From Pseudomonas eucalypticola (lineage in GTDB: Bacteria; Pseudomonadota; Gammaproteobacteria; Pseudomonadales; Pseudomonadaceae), in assembly GCF_013374995.1 (NCBI RefSeq), contig NZ_CP056030.1, forward strand, positions 2,822,501 through 2,886,500: a stretch of DNA of 64,000 nt, written 5' to 3'. A model generated the notes under the pieces. It saw only the letters and a list, made by a program, of their open reading frames with translations. It ran no database searches and was not told where the DNA came from. The stretch's first letter is position 1; each line of letters opens with the position of its first letter. The position numbers were made by a program, and so were the translations under genes. Positions 54,805-63,802 of the stretch are shown here, one piece after another.

Positions 54805-55923
54805 ATGCTGATCAATCTCTGGTACGTCGTCATGCCCTCGGCGCAGTTGACCGATGGCCTGGCCCCGGTACAACTGCTCGGCCAACCGTTCGTGGCTTTT
54901 CGCGACGAGGCCGGTCATGCCCGCTTGCTGTCAGACATCTGCGTGCACCGCGGCGGCTCGTTGTCGGCCGGGGGCAAGGTCGGTGCCACCGTGCAATGTC
55001 CCTACCATGGTTGGCGGTTCGGCGCCGATGGCCGGTGCAGCCACATCCCCGCACAGCCGGAAGCACGAGTGCCGGTCAAGGCGCGGGTCGACGCTTACCC
55101 CACCGTGGAACGCCATGGGTGGATCTGGGCGTTTCTCGGCGATCTTCCCGAGGCCGAGCGGCCGCCCCTGCCGGCCCTGGACTGGGTCGATGACCCGAAC
55201 GTGCGGGTGGTGGCGGGGCATTTCGACTGGGATGCCAGCTGGGACCGTGTCATGGAAAACGGCCTGGACTTCGCCCATGCGCCTTTTGTCCACGGTTCGA
55301 CTTTCGGTGACCCCGACCACCCGGAAATCGCCGCCTTCGAGGTGCAACGTGATACCTGGGGCGGCCAGGCGCAAATGCTCATGCGCCGCCCTGTGCGCAA
55401 GGGATGGCTGCGGCGCAGGCCCACGGGCGAGCACGTCGAGGTGGCCACGGTACCGGGCTATCACTTCTCCGGCCCGTGCGCCACGCTGCACCTGACCCCG
55501 CGCCCCGGCTGGACCATCCACATCGTCTCGGCCCACGTGCCGGTGGCCGCCAACCGTACCCGTACCTGGTGGATGATGGGCCGTACCTTCCTGCGCTCGC
55601 CGCTGTTCGACCGGCGCACCATCGCCAGCAACCTGCGCATCTTCGAGCAGGACCATGAAGTGCTGCGCAAGGTACGCCCTGAGCGCGTGCCGGACACGTG
55701 GCAGCAGGAAGTGTCGGTAAAGTCCGATGGCCTGCAGATCGCCTTTCGTCAGCGTCTTCGCGAACTGGAGCAGCGTGGCTGGCGTATCGACGAGGCGCGC
55801 CTGGCGCGGGAGTTCACCGGCCGCACGGCGTGCGTGGTGCCGGGGCCGGAGCGGCGCGAAGGTGGGGCCTGGGCCATCGAGACGATTCCCCTGGTGGCGC
55901 TCGACCCTGTCACCCCGGCCTGA
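54805..55923 (+). CDS. Rieske-type aromatic ring-hydroxylating oxygenase, alpha subunit
   Basis: A 372-residue oxygenase. The Rieske [2Fe-2S] ligands are Cys46 and His48 (CVHRGG), Cys65 and His68 (CPYHGW). The catalytic non-heme iron region is ENGLDFAHAPFVH, with Asp155 (the bridging acid), His158 and His163. It resembles stand-alone phthalate/vanillate O-demethylase-type oxygenases. No ferredoxin reductase is adjacent, so its electron donor must be encoded elsewhere. AAGG about nine bases upstream supports ATG 54805. Confidence 0.87.
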   Translation: MLINLWYVVMPSAQLTDGLAPVQLLGQPFVAFRDEAGHARLLSDICVHRGGSLSAGGKVGATVQCPYHGWRFGADGRCSHIPAQPEARVPVKARVDAYPTVERHGWIWAFLGDLPEAERPPLPALDWVDDPNVRVVAGHFDWDASWDRVMENGLDFAHAPFVHGSTFGDPDHPEIAAFEVQRDTWGGQAQMLMRRPVRKGWLRRRPTGEHVEVATVPGYHFSGPCATLHLTPRPGWTIHIVSAHVPVAANRTRTWWMMGRTFLRSPLFDRRTIASNLRIFEQDHEVLRKVRPERVPDTWQQEVSVKSDGLQIAFRQRLRELEQRGWRIDEARLAREFTGRTACVVPGPERREGGAWAIETIPLVALDPVTPA

Positions 55924-56062
55924 GCGGACGTAGGGTTCAGCGAGGCGGGCGCCCGCGGCAATTGTGCAGTTTGTGCGGAGGTTTGCTCCATGCCCTTGTC
56001 AGACCCAGGGTCGGCAAGGCTAAATCGACGGCCGCGCCTTTACCGCTTGGAGGAACTGCCCG

Positions 56063-57589
56063 TTGTCTTCCCACTCCCACACCGAATCCGCCATCGCTTC
56101 AACCACGAGTAGCAGCCGCCCAGGGTTCTGGCTGCTGGCCTCGCTGCTGGTCGCCATGGTCCTGGCTGCCTTGGACCAGAGCATCGTGGCCACCGCGCTG
56201 CCGGTGATCGCCAGCGAGATGAAAGGCATCGAGGGCATGAGCTGGGTGGTCACGTTGTTCATGCTGACGTCCACCATCGGTGCACCCCTGTATGGCAAGT
56301 TGTCGGACTTGTATGGCAAGCGGCCGTTGTTCCTGCTGAGCATCGGCGTGTTCGTCGGTGCCTCACTGCTGTGTGGCCTGGCCAACAGCATGGGCCAGCT
56401 CATCGCGTTTCGTGGGCTTCAGGGCCTGGGCGCTGGCGGGTTGATGACCCTGTCCCAGGTGGTGATCGGCAGTGTGGTCAAGCCCTCCGAGCGGGGGCGT
56501 TATCAGGGGCTGTTCTCGGCGGCATTCGCGGTCAGCGCGGCGGCCGGGCCATTGCTGGGTGGTTTCATTACCACGCAGTTCAGCTGGCGCTGGGTATTCC
56601 TGATCAACATTCCCCTGGGGGCGTTGGCCATCGCTGGCTTGATGATCAACCTGCCGGCCATCAAGCGGCGGCCGGACGTGAAGGTCGACTACCGCGGCGC
56701 GGCCGTGCTGTGCGTGGCCACCTCGGCGTTGCTGCTGCTCACCCATTCCTTTTCCCAGGCTGGGCAGGTCGACCCGCTGGCCACGTGGGGCCTGGGTTTG
56801 CTGGCGGTGGTCGGCTTCGCCGTGCTGTACAAGGTGGAGCACAAGGCGCCGGAGCCCATCATCGACCCGCGCCTGTTCGCCAACCGACGCTTCAGTGTGG
56901 CGGTGGCGGCGATGGCGGCCATGGCCTTCGCCATGATGGGCTCGCTGGTATTCATGCCGCTGTACTACCAGGCGGTGCTGCACCAGACCCCGACCGAGTC
57001 GGGCATCATGACCTTGCCCCAGGTGGTGATGATGGTGGTCAGCTCGTTCATCGGCGGCGCCATTTCTACCCGCCGGCAAAATCATGCCACCTTGCTGCTG
57101 CTGGGCGTGGGCCTGGAAGCGCTGGGCCTGTTCCTGCTGCTGATCTTTGCCCGCCACCAGCTGGGTGCACCGTATTTCCTGCTGGCCATGGGCGTGCTCG
57201 GTTCCGGCATGGGCATCGGCATGCCCAACGCCACCGTGATCGTGCAGAATGCCGTGGATCTGAAAGTCATGGGCGCTGCCACGGCGGGGCTGTCGTTCTG
57301 CCGCTCACTGGGGGCGGCGCTGGGCGTGGCCGTGGCAGGGGGCATCATGAGCTATACCCTGCGCCATGAACTCGCCCAACTGCCGGCTGCGTTGCAGGGA
57401 ATGTCGCTGACCTTGCCCCAGGGCATTGGCTCGGCGGTGCAATCGGGCACCGACGTGGCCCAGCTCACCGAGCTGTACCGCACGGCGATCAGCGCCAGCC
57501 TGCTGGCCGGTGGTGCGGTAATGACGGTGGCGTGGTTGCTGGTGTTGTGGTTGGTGCTGGGCAAAAAACCTCGCAGCGAGCAGTCCTAG
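56063..57589 (+). CDS. DHA2-family multidrug efflux MFS transporter (EmrB-like)
   Basis: A 508-residue, 14-helix MFS drug exporter. Helix 1 carries LVAMVLAALDQSIVATALPVI, the DHA2 motif D1-type, and loop 2-3 has GKLSDLYGKRPLFL. RGLQGLGAGGLMTLSQVVIG and LFSAAFAVSAAAGPLLGGFI (motif C region) complete the picture. It starts at TTG with GGAGGA about ten bases upstream. No emrA or TolC partner is adjacent. The 119-bp repeat array follows. Confidence 0.87.
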   Translation: MSSHSHTESAIASTTSSSRPGFWLLASLLVAMVLAALDQSIVATALPVIASEMKGIEGMSWVVTLFMLTSTIGAPLYGKLSDLYGKRPLFLLSIGVFVGASLLCGLANSMGQLIAFRGLQGLGAGGLMTLSQVVIGSVVKPSERGRYQGLFSAAFAVSAAAGPLLGGFITTQFSWRWVFLINIPLGALAIAGLMINLPAIKRRPDVKVDYRGAAVLCVATSALLLLTHSFSQAGQVDPLATWGLGLLAVVGFAVLYKVEHKAPEPIIDPRLFANRRFSVAVAAMAAMAFAMMGSLVFMPLYYQAVLHQTPTESGIMTLPQVVMMVVSSFIGGAISTRRQNHATLLLLGVGLEALGLFLLLIFARHQLGAPYFLLAMGVLGSGMGIGMPNATVIVQNAVDLKVMGAATAGLSFCRSLGAALGVAVAGGIMSYTLRHELAQLPAALQGMSLTLPQGIGSAVQSGTDVAQLTELYRTAISASLLAGGAVMTVAWLLVLWLVLGKKPRSEQS

Positions 57590-58286
57590 CCGGCGGAAAG
57601 CCTGTTGGCGCCAAGTCGCCTGCCTCCCGAGCTGGCGCCCGGTCCCACAGGGTTGTTTCTGAACTCGGGGCTTGCCCCTGTGGGACCGGGCGAAGCTCGG
57701 GAAAAGACCACCGCGGATCAACTGCCACACCGAGTCACCCGCTTCCCGAGCTGGCGCCCGGTCCCACAGGGTTGTTGCTGGACTCGGGGCTTGTTCCTGT
57801 GGGACCGGGCGAAGCTCGGGAAAAGACCACCGCGGATCAACTGCCACACCGAGTCACACGCTTCCCGAGCTGGCGCCCGGTCCCACAGGGTTGCGACTGG
57901 ACTCGGGGCTTGTTCCTGTGGGACCGGGCGAAGCTCGGGAAAAGACCACCGCGGATCAACTGCCACACCGGGTCGCCTGCTTCCCGAGCTGGCGCCCGGT
58001 CCCACAGGGTTGTTGCTGGACCCGGGGCTTGCCCCTGTGGGACCGGGCGAAGCTCGGGAAAAGCGCAACGCGGTTCGACTGCCGTATCGCGTCAAACGGT
58101 TAACGTCCTAACCGCTTATCCCGCGCCAGACGCCGTGCATGCATTTCTGCCATGACTTGGGGTAACCTTTGAGCCAACAGAATCAAACCGTAACAATACC
58201 TGCCATTCCTTGTGTCTCAGGTCGATTCTGAATGTGCTATACCATTGCAATTGCCTCCACCTGCATCCTCGTTGACGGAGTTCTCG
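57590..58286. other. Gene-free stretch holding the REP array
   Basis: This 697-bp stretch is almost entirely the tandem repeat array plus about 185 bp of more A/T-rich sequence leading into the zeta-kinase pair. The open frames seen in it repeat the same peptide in all three frames and are artefacts of the 119-bp period. Confidence 0.6.
57626..58101. repeat. Four tandem 119-bp REP-type repeats
   Basis: CCCGAGCTGGCGCCCGGTCC begins at 57626, 57745, 57864 and 57983, a constant period of 119 bp. In each unit a left arm is followed about 25 bases later by the complementary right arm (CCTGTGGGACCGGGCGAAGC and on), forming a hairpin of about 76 nt with a 43-nt spacer. The units are nearly identical; the fourth diverges after about 58062. 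The inverted-pair design is that of REPIN doublets in pseudomonads, here tandemly amplified. Confidence 0.85.
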
Positions 58287-58553
58287 ATGTCTCGCAAACA
58301 AAAAACTTCACCCAGTGAAAACCAGATAGCCGTGCAGGAGTCTCGTATACCTGACATTGCGATCAAGGCGTTCAGCAACGCCTTCAAGGCTGCCATCGCT
58401 CAAGGTGCAAGTGTGCTCGTGGCCAGGAACGGTGAATTGCTCGAGGTTTCTGAACATGCCCGCACGCCTATTCGCTCACTGGGTGAATATGGCCATCTGA
58501 AAAGCGGCACTCGGTTGAAGATTCGTAAGCAAGAGGATCGGGCCAGTTCTTGA
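58287..58553 (+). CDS. Small protein upstream of zeta-type kinase, putative antitoxin
   Basis: An 88-residue, basic, unrecognised protein. A predicted amphipathic helix (IPDIAIKAFSNAFKAAIA) is followed by a short beta segment (SVLVARNGELLEVSEH) and a Lys/Arg-rich tail. The order (small gene first, then kinase) and the four-base TTGA overlap are typical of type II toxin-antitoxin operons, so it may neutralise the kinase. GGAG lies seven bases before the ATG. GC content is visibly lower than in the flanks. Confidence 0.65.
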   Translation: MSRKQKTSPSENQIAVQESRIPDIAIKAFSNAFKAAIAQGASVLVARNGELLEVSEHARTPIRSLGEYGHLKSGTRLKIRKQEDRASS

Positions 58554-59287
58554 GCACGCCCCGAATACGGATATTTGCGGGGCCGAACGGTTCAGGTAAA
58601 AGCACGTTCAATCGGTTGATACCGAAACACCTCCTAGGCTGTTATGTCAATCCAGATGACATAGAGAGGAACATCGGCAGTACCGGCTATTTCGATTTTT
58701 CCTCCTACGGGATCGAAAAGCACCAGGCTGAGGTTTTCGAATTTCTTCGCGCCCACCCGGTTCTGAATGTCTCCGCGACTGCGCTGCATAAATTGCAGCG
58801 GCTCTCCATTGACGGGAACCGTTTGAATTTCGACAGAACTACCATTGATTCGTACGTCGCGTCGGCGTTGTCCGATTTTGTCAGGCGTATGCTCATTCGC
58901 GAACGCATAAGCTTTACGTTTGAGACGGTAATGTCTTCCGCGGACAAAGTAGGCCTGCTGCGTGAAGCTCGCGATGCGGGTTACCGGGTATACGTGTACT
59001 ACGTGGCCACCGCCGATCCTGAAATCAATGTCCGTCGTGTGGCCTATCGGGTTTCTCAGGGGGGGCATCATGTTGCACCTGAGAAAATTCGTACGCGTTA
59101 TTTCCGCTCGCTCGACCTTTTGTCCGAAGCGATTTTGGTCTCCAACAGAGCTTATGTATTCGATAACTCCGATGAGGGCGAGGGTTTCGCTCAGCTGGCC
59201 GAAATAACCGATGGCGAATGTATCGAAATCAAGTCGGACATTCAGCCACCCTGGTTTGACACTTATGTGCTCAACAAGCTGCTCTGA
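58550..59287 (+). CDS. Zeta-toxin-family kinase
   Basis: A 245-residue P-loop kinase. The Walker A AGPNGSGKST (residues 10-19) follows a short beta strand, and VNPDDIERN holds the acidic catalytic residue typical of zeta/UNG kinases. SFTFETVMSS and later RARYR-like basic residues (VRRVAYRVSQGGHHV, RTRYFRSL) would bind nucleotide and substrate. Zeta toxins phosphorylate UDP-sugars and block wall synthesis. It begins at TTG within the stop of the small upstream gene. It may also be a housekeeping kinase of this fold. Confidence 0.8.
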   Translation: MSTPRIRIFAGPNGSGKSTFNRLIPKHLLGCYVNPDDIERNIGSTGYFDFSSYGIEKHQAEVFEFLRAHPVLNVSATALHKLQRLSIDGNRLNFDRTTIDSYVASALSDFVRRMLIRERISFTFETVMSSADKVGLLREARDAGYRVYVYYVATADPEINVRRVAYRVSQGGHHVAPEKIRTRYFRSLDLLSEAILVSNRAYVFDNSDEGEGFAQLAEITDGECIEIKSDIQPPWFDTYVLNKLL

Positions 59288-59325
59288 TAGGATCACGTCA
59301 TAGCGTGGCCCTGCCGCTATCGAAT

Positions 59326-59727
59326 TTACGCCCCCCGCAACAAGTCATGCTCATCCAGCAGCCGAAAGAAGATCTCCGGACGTCGCGCCAGCGCCCGGCG
59401 AATCGCCGCCGGGATCGCTTCACGGGTCTTGCGGCACAGCCCCGGCTGTTCATCGAATTCAAACACCAACCCGCGCACGCTGCGCACCTCGTTGTAGCCC
59501 GGGGTGATCCGCACAACGATGCCCAGCAGTTCCTGCATTCTGCCGCACAGGCGTTGCAGGTCTTCCAGGCTTTGCAGGTTCTCGAGGCGGTCGATCAGTT
59601 TGCGCTCTTCATGCCGGGTCAACTGCAAGATTCGGCAGTCGGCCCCTGGGGTGTCCAGCAACTGCCCGTGCCCGCAAATGCAGGCGGCAGGGGGGCAGGG
59701 TTGGCGGGTCGGGGCAGGGTTGGTCAT
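59326..59727 (-). CDS. Hypothetical protein, Cys-rich N-terminus
   Basis: A 133-residue protein of unknown function. The first 33 residues contain four cysteines (CPPAACICGHG and DCRI), perhaps a metal site. The rest is predicted helical and includes DRLENLQSLEDLQRLCGRM. The start at 59727 is supported by the shift from unstructured upstream sequence, not by a strong ribosome-binding site. It lies on the opposite strand to the flanking zeta-kinase and iorA genes. Confidence 0.6.
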   Translation of the reverse strand: MTNPAPTRQPCPPAACICGHGQLLDTPGADCRILQLTRHEERKLIDRLENLQSLEDLQRLCGRMQELLGIVVRITPGYNEVRSVRGLVFEFDEQPGLCRKTREAIPAAIRRALARRPEIFFRLLDEHDLLRGA

Positions 59728-59910
59728 GGCTCCAGCATAGCCAGTGGGCATCGGCTTGCACAATGCTGCGGAATGTTTGCGTGATCGTCCGGAAACAGCA
59801 CACCCGTGCAATATTGCGCGGCCTACGCTGCTAGAGTTCAGACTGCTTACGTACTGCCCGGCCAACGTAGCCCGGCAGGCGCCACCGTGATTGCTGCAAA
59901 TGAGGAAGCC

Positions 59911-60363
59911 ATGCACAAACTGACCATCAATGGGCAGGAACACGCTGTAGACGTGCCGGCCGATATGCCATTGCTATGGGTGCTGCGCGACGTGCTGGGC
60001 ATGACCGGCACCAAATATGGATGCGGTATCGCTCAGTGTGGCGTGTGTACCGTGCACCTGGATGGCCAGGCCGTGCGCTCGTGCGTGCTGCCGGTCAGCG
60101 CCGTGGAAGGCCATGCCATCACCACCATCGAAGGGGTCGGCGAGACCCCGGTGGGCGCCCAGTTGCAACAGGCCTGGCTTGAACATGAAGTGGTGCAGTG
60201 CGGTTACTGCCAGCCAGGCCAGATCATGGCCGCTGCCGCGCTGTTGCATAACCACCCGCAGGCCGATGACGAGCAGATCGTCACGGCGATGACCGGCAAC
60301 CTGTGCCGCTGCGCGACCTATACCCGCATCCGCGCCGCGATCAAAAGCGTCAGCCAGGCCTGA
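59911..60363 (+). CDS. iorA: Mo-hydroxylase 2Fe-2S subunit, IorA-type
   Basis: A 150-residue iron-sulfur subunit of a two-subunit molybdenum hydroxylase. Ligands are Cys38, 43, 46 and 58 and then Cys97, 100, 132 and 134. It resembles isoquinoline 1-oxidoreductase alpha subunits, but the gene order with a cytochrome is that of Pseudomonas periplasmic aldehyde oxidases. No signal peptide is present; export would rely on the Tat signal of the large subunit. GAGGAAGCC precedes the ATG. Confidence 0.88.
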   Translation: MHKLTINGQEHAVDVPADMPLLWVLRDVLGMTGTKYGCGIAQCGVCTVHLDGQAVRSCVLPVSAVEGHAITTIEGVGETPVGAQLQQAWLEHEVVQCGYCQPGQIMAAAALLHNHPQADDEQIVTAMTGNLCRCATYTRIRAAIKSVSQA

Positions 60364-60374
60364 GGAACAACCTG

Positions 60375-62567
60375 ATGAAAACCGCCACTCTCCTGGGTAC
60401 GGCGCTCTCTCGCCGTGGCTTGCTCAAAAGCAGTGCACTGACCCTCGGCGGCCTGGTGCTCAGTACCTGGCTCCCACCGATAGTCGCCCGCTCCGCCGCC
60501 GCCGAGGCGGTGGCCCCCGGCCGCCCGGGCACGCCGAATTTCGAAGGCTTCGGCGCATTCGTGCAGATCGCCGAGGACGGCAGCGTGCGCGTCATCTCGC
60601 CAAAGATCGAAATGGGCCAGGGCGCCCAGACGGGCATCGCCATGATGGTGGCTGAAGAGTTGGAAGTGGACCTGGACCAGGTGCACATCCAGGAAGCACC
60701 GCCCAACGGCGCGCTGTATACCGACACCCTCCTGAAATTCCAGGCCACCGGAGGCTCGTCGTCCACCCGCTTCACGTGGGAGCCGCTGCGCAAGGCCGGC
60801 GCCACGGCGCGTATCCTGCTGACCCAGGCCGCCGCCCTGCGCTGGAACGTGGCGCCCAGCCAGTGCCGTGCGCAGAAGGGCCAGGTACACGGGCCCCAGG
60901 GTCAGAGGCTGGGTTATGGCGAGCTGGCCAACGCGGCCGCGCAGTTGCCGCTGCCCACCGACGTGCCGCTCAAGGCCATGGCCGACTTCACCTTGCTCGG
61001 CACCCCGGCCCGGCGCCTGGACACCCCCGACAAGGTCATCGGCAAGGCGCAGTTCACCATCGATTTGCAGGTGCCAGGCATGCGCATCGCCTCGACGCTG
61101 ACGTGCCCGGTGCATGGCGGCACGCTCAAGGCGCTGGAGGAGGGCGATGCCCGCCAAGTGCCGGGCGTGCGCGACATCATCCGGCTGAGCAACGCGGTGG
61201 CGGTGATTGGCGACCATTTCTGGGCCTGCCAGCAGGGCCTGAAGGCCTTGCGCATCGACTGGGACTACGGCGCCAACGCCGACGGCCATTCGGCGTCGCT
61301 GGACAAGGCGCTGCTGGCGGCCAGCAGCCGGGACGGCGTGGTGGCCCATGAAGCCGGCGACATCGCCAACACCCTGGCCTCCGCCAGCAGCCGCTTCGAA
61401 GCGGTGTACGAACAACCGTTCCTCTCGCACTCGCCGCTGGAACCCATGGGCTGTGTGGCCCACGTGCGTGCCGATGCCTGCGAGTTGTGGGTCGGCACCC
61501 AGGCGCCCGTGTTCGCGCAGATGGGGGCGGCGAAAATCAGCGGCCTGCCGCCAGAAAAAGTCATCATCCACAACCAGTTGATCGGCGGTGCCTTCGGCCG
61601 CCGGCTGGAGTCGGACTTCATCTTCCAGGCAGTGGACATCGCCCGCCAGGTCGATTACCCGATCAAGCTGGTGTGGAGCCGCGAAGAAGACATGACCCAC
61701 GACCTGTACCGGCCGCACTACGTCGACCGCCTGAATGCGGCCCTGGACGATGATGGCGGGTTGCAAGGCTGGGAGCACCGGATTGCCGGCGCCTCGGTGA
61801 TCGCCAGCTTCGTCGGTGCCTTGCCGCCCAACGGCGTCGACGCCGACGCGGTGGAAGTGGCCATCGAGCCCATCTACCAGTTGCCGCACTTGAAGGTGCG
61901 CTATATCCGCGAAGACCCCAAGACCATCCCCGTGTCCTGGTGGCGCGGGGTGGGTCCGTTGCGCAGTACCTATGCGCTGGAGTCGTTCGTCGACGAGCTG
62001 GCGCACCGTGCCAAGGCCGACCCCGTTGCCTACCGCGAACGCTTGATTGCTACGCAGCCGCGCGCGCTGGCGGTGCTCAAGCGCGCCGCCGAGGCGGCTG
62101 ACTGGCATACGCCGCTGCCCGCCGGGCAGGGCCGTGGCATTGCCGTGAGCGCAGTGTTCGGCAGTTTCATCGCCACCGTGGTGGAGCTGGAAATGCAGGG
62201 CGAACGTGGGCTGCGGATCAAGCGCCTGGTCTCGGCGATCGACTGTGGCTTCGTCAACAACCCCACTTCGGTGACCTCCCAGGTGGAAGGCGGCACGCTG
62301 TTCGGCCTGTCGGCAGCGCTGTTCAACGAGATTCTGGTGGAGAACGGTCGCGTGCAGCAGAACAACTTCAACGCCTACCGGCAGATCCGCATGAGCGACG
62401 CGCCACCGGTTGAAGTGCACCTGGTACCCAGCCTGGAGGCCCCCGGCGGCGTCGGCGAAACCGGTGCGGTACCGGTGGCGGCCGCCCTGGTCAATGCCCT
62501 GCACGCGGCCAGCAATGCCCGCGTGCGCCGCTTGCCCCTGAGCCGCTCCGGCTACTACACCGTTTGA
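60375..62567 (+). CDS. iorB: Mo-hydroxylase large subunit, IorB-type, Tat-exported
   Basis: A 730-residue molybdopterin-binding catalytic subunit with a Tat signal (SRRGLLKSSALTLGGLVL from residue 12). Motifs include EMGQGAQTGIAMMVAEELEVD, FGRRLESDFIFQAV, WWRGVGPLRSTYALESFVDELA and catalytic Glu695 in GGVGETGAVPVAAALVNAL. It belongs to the isoquinoline oxidoreductase branch of the xanthine oxidase family. Natural substrates are probably aldehydes or N-heteroaromatics; this is inference. The cytochrome gene overlaps the end region by context and is 11 bases downstream. Confidence 0.9.
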   Translation: MKTATLLGTALSRRGLLKSSALTLGGLVLSTWLPPIVARSAAAEAVAPGRPGTPNFEGFGAFVQIAEDGSVRVISPKIEMGQGAQTGIAMMVAEELEVDLDQVHIQEAPPNGALYTDTLLKFQATGGSSSTRFTWEPLRKAGATARILLTQAAALRWNVAPSQCRAQKGQVHGPQGQRLGYGELANAAAQLPLPTDVPLKAMADFTLLGTPARRLDTPDKVIGKAQFTIDLQVPGMRIASTLTCPVHGGTLKALEEGDARQVPGVRDIIRLSNAVAVIGDHFWACQQGLKALRIDWDYGANADGHSASLDKALLAASSRDGVVAHEAGDIANTLASASSRFEAVYEQPFLSHSPLEPMGCVAHVRADACELWVGTQAPVFAQMGAAKISGLPPEKVIIHNQLIGGAFGRRLESDFIFQAVDIARQVDYPIKLVWSREEDMTHDLYRPHYVDRLNAALDDDGGLQGWEHRIAGASVIASFVGALPPNGVDADAVEVAIEPIYQLPHLKVRYIREDPKTIPVSWWRGVGPLRSTYALESFVDELAHRAKADPVAYRERLIATQPRALAVLKRAAEAADWHTPLPAGQGRGIAVSAVFGSFIATVVELEMQGERGLRIKRLVSAIDCGFVNNPTSVTSQVEGGTLFGLSAALFNEILVENGRVQQNNFNAYRQIRMSDAPPVEVHLVPSLEAPGGVGETGAVPVAAALVNALHAASNARVRRLPLSRSGYYTV

Positions 62568-62578
62568 GGAAGGCTGAC

Positions 62579-63802
62579 ATGACGTTTATCAAACTGGCCC
62601 TGGCCGCCACCCTCGTGACGGTGTGCGCGACGGCGCAGGCGGCCGACCCGCAACTCGTTGCCAAAGGCCAATACCTGACCCGCGCCGCCGACTGCGAGGC
62701 CTGCCATACCACCCCTGGCGGCAAGCCGTTCACCGGCGGCCTGGCGTTCCAACTGCCGTTCGGCACCCTGTACTCACCCAACATCACCCCAGACCCGGCC
62801 ACCGGCATCGGCGCCTGGAGTGACGACGAGTTCGTCAGTGCCCTGCAGAAAGGCGTGGGCAAGGACGGCAAGCATTACTACCCGGCGTTCCCGTACACCT
62901 CCTACACCCTGATGCCGCGCGAGGACATCCTGGCGATCAAGGCGTACCTGTTCAGCCTGGCGCCGGTGGACCAGCCGCCCAAGGACAACGACATCGGCTT
63001 CCCCTTCAACCAGCGGTGGGGCATGGCCCTCTGGAACCCGATGTTCGCCGCTAACGAGCGCTTCGTGCCTGACCCGCAACAGTCCGCCGAATTCAACCGG
63101 GGTGCGTACCTGGTGCAGGGACCGGGGCACTGTGGCGAGTGCCATTCGCCGCGTACCCTGTTCCAGGCGGTAGACACCGGCAAGTCACTGGCGGGCGCGA
63201 CCATCGGCAACTGGCAGGCCTACAACATCAGTTCCGACCCGCGCTACGGCGTCGGTGGCTGGCCACGCGACGTGCTGACCCGCTATCTGGCCACCGGCGA
63301 GGCGCCGGGCTATGCCATGGCCGGTGGGCCCATGAGCGATGTGGTGGAACACAGCCTGCGCTTCCTGACCCCCGCTGATATCCAGGCGGTGGCCGTGTAC
63401 CTGCAAGGCGCGCCCGCCCGTGCCGAAGGCATCACACGGCCCAAGGCGGTCGTGAATGATGGTCCGCTGGCGCCGGGCGATGGCCTGGGGCGCAAAGTCT
63501 TCGTCGATGCCTGCGCCGGCTGCCACCGCCTGGACGGCCAGGGCAACCAAAGCCCGGTGGCCACCCTGAGCGGGCTCAAGACCCTCAACGATCCGTTGGG
63601 TACCAACCTGATCGCCGTGCTGTTGGCCGGGCACTATCCGGCCACGTTTGGGTCGCAACAGAAGATGCCTGATTTTGCCCATAGCTACAGTGACAAGGAG
63701 CTGGCCGCCGTGAGTACTTTCGTCTTGCGCCGCTTCGGTGAGAGCGACGCGCGCATTACCCCGCAACAAGTGGCTCGGAGCCGTAGCAGTGCCTTGCATT
63801 GA
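62579..63802 (+). CDS. Tri-heme cytochrome c, electron acceptor of the Mo hydroxylase
   Basis: A 407-residue exported cytochrome with a signal peptide (MTFIKLALAATLVTVCATAQAA) and three heme-binding CxxCH motifs: CEACH (39-43), CGECH (185-189) and CAGCH (312-316). It is of the alcohol dehydrogenase cytochrome subunit family and should pass electrons from IorAB to the respiratory chain. The region around NITPDPATGIG is shared almost word for word with the C-terminal part of NicB. GAGGAAGGCTGAC precedes the start at 62579. Confidence 0.92.
   Translation: MTFIKLALAATLVTVCATAQAADPQLVAKGQYLTRAADCEACHTTPGGKPFTGGLAFQLPFGTLYSPNITPDPATGIGAWSDDEFVSALQKGVGKDGKHYYPAFPYTSYTLMPREDILAIKAYLFSLAPVDQPPKDNDIGFPFNQRWGMALWNPMFAANERFVPDPQQSAEFNRGAYLVQGPGHCGECHSPRTLFQAVDTGKSLAGATIGNWQAYNISSDPRYGVGGWPRDVLTRYLATGEAPGYAMAGGPMSDVVEHSLRFLTPADIQAVAVYLQGAPARAEGITRPKAVVNDGPLAPGDGLGRKVFVDACAGCHRLDGQGNQSPVATLSGLKTLNDPLGTNLIAVLLAGHYPATFGSQQKMPDFAHSYSDKELAAVSTFVLRRFGESDARITPQQVARSRSSALH

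Noticed and set aside
57626..58101. CRISPR array
   Set aside because: The whole 119-bp unit including the spacer is conserved, the arms are inverted repeats and there are no cas genes.
57532..58155. Long proline/glycine-rich repeat proteins in all three frames
   Set aside because: They arise from the 119-bp tandem repeat, which shifts frame each unit; no ribosome-binding site or start is plausible.
58108..58286. Integrase or attachment site next to the zeta-kinase pair
   Set aside because: The A/T-rich stretch has no tRNA end, direct repeat or recombinase gene visible.
60318..62504. 728-codon open frame on the minus strand
   Set aside because: It is entirely antisense to iorB, whose motifs are clear; composition is a shadow of high-GC codon usage.
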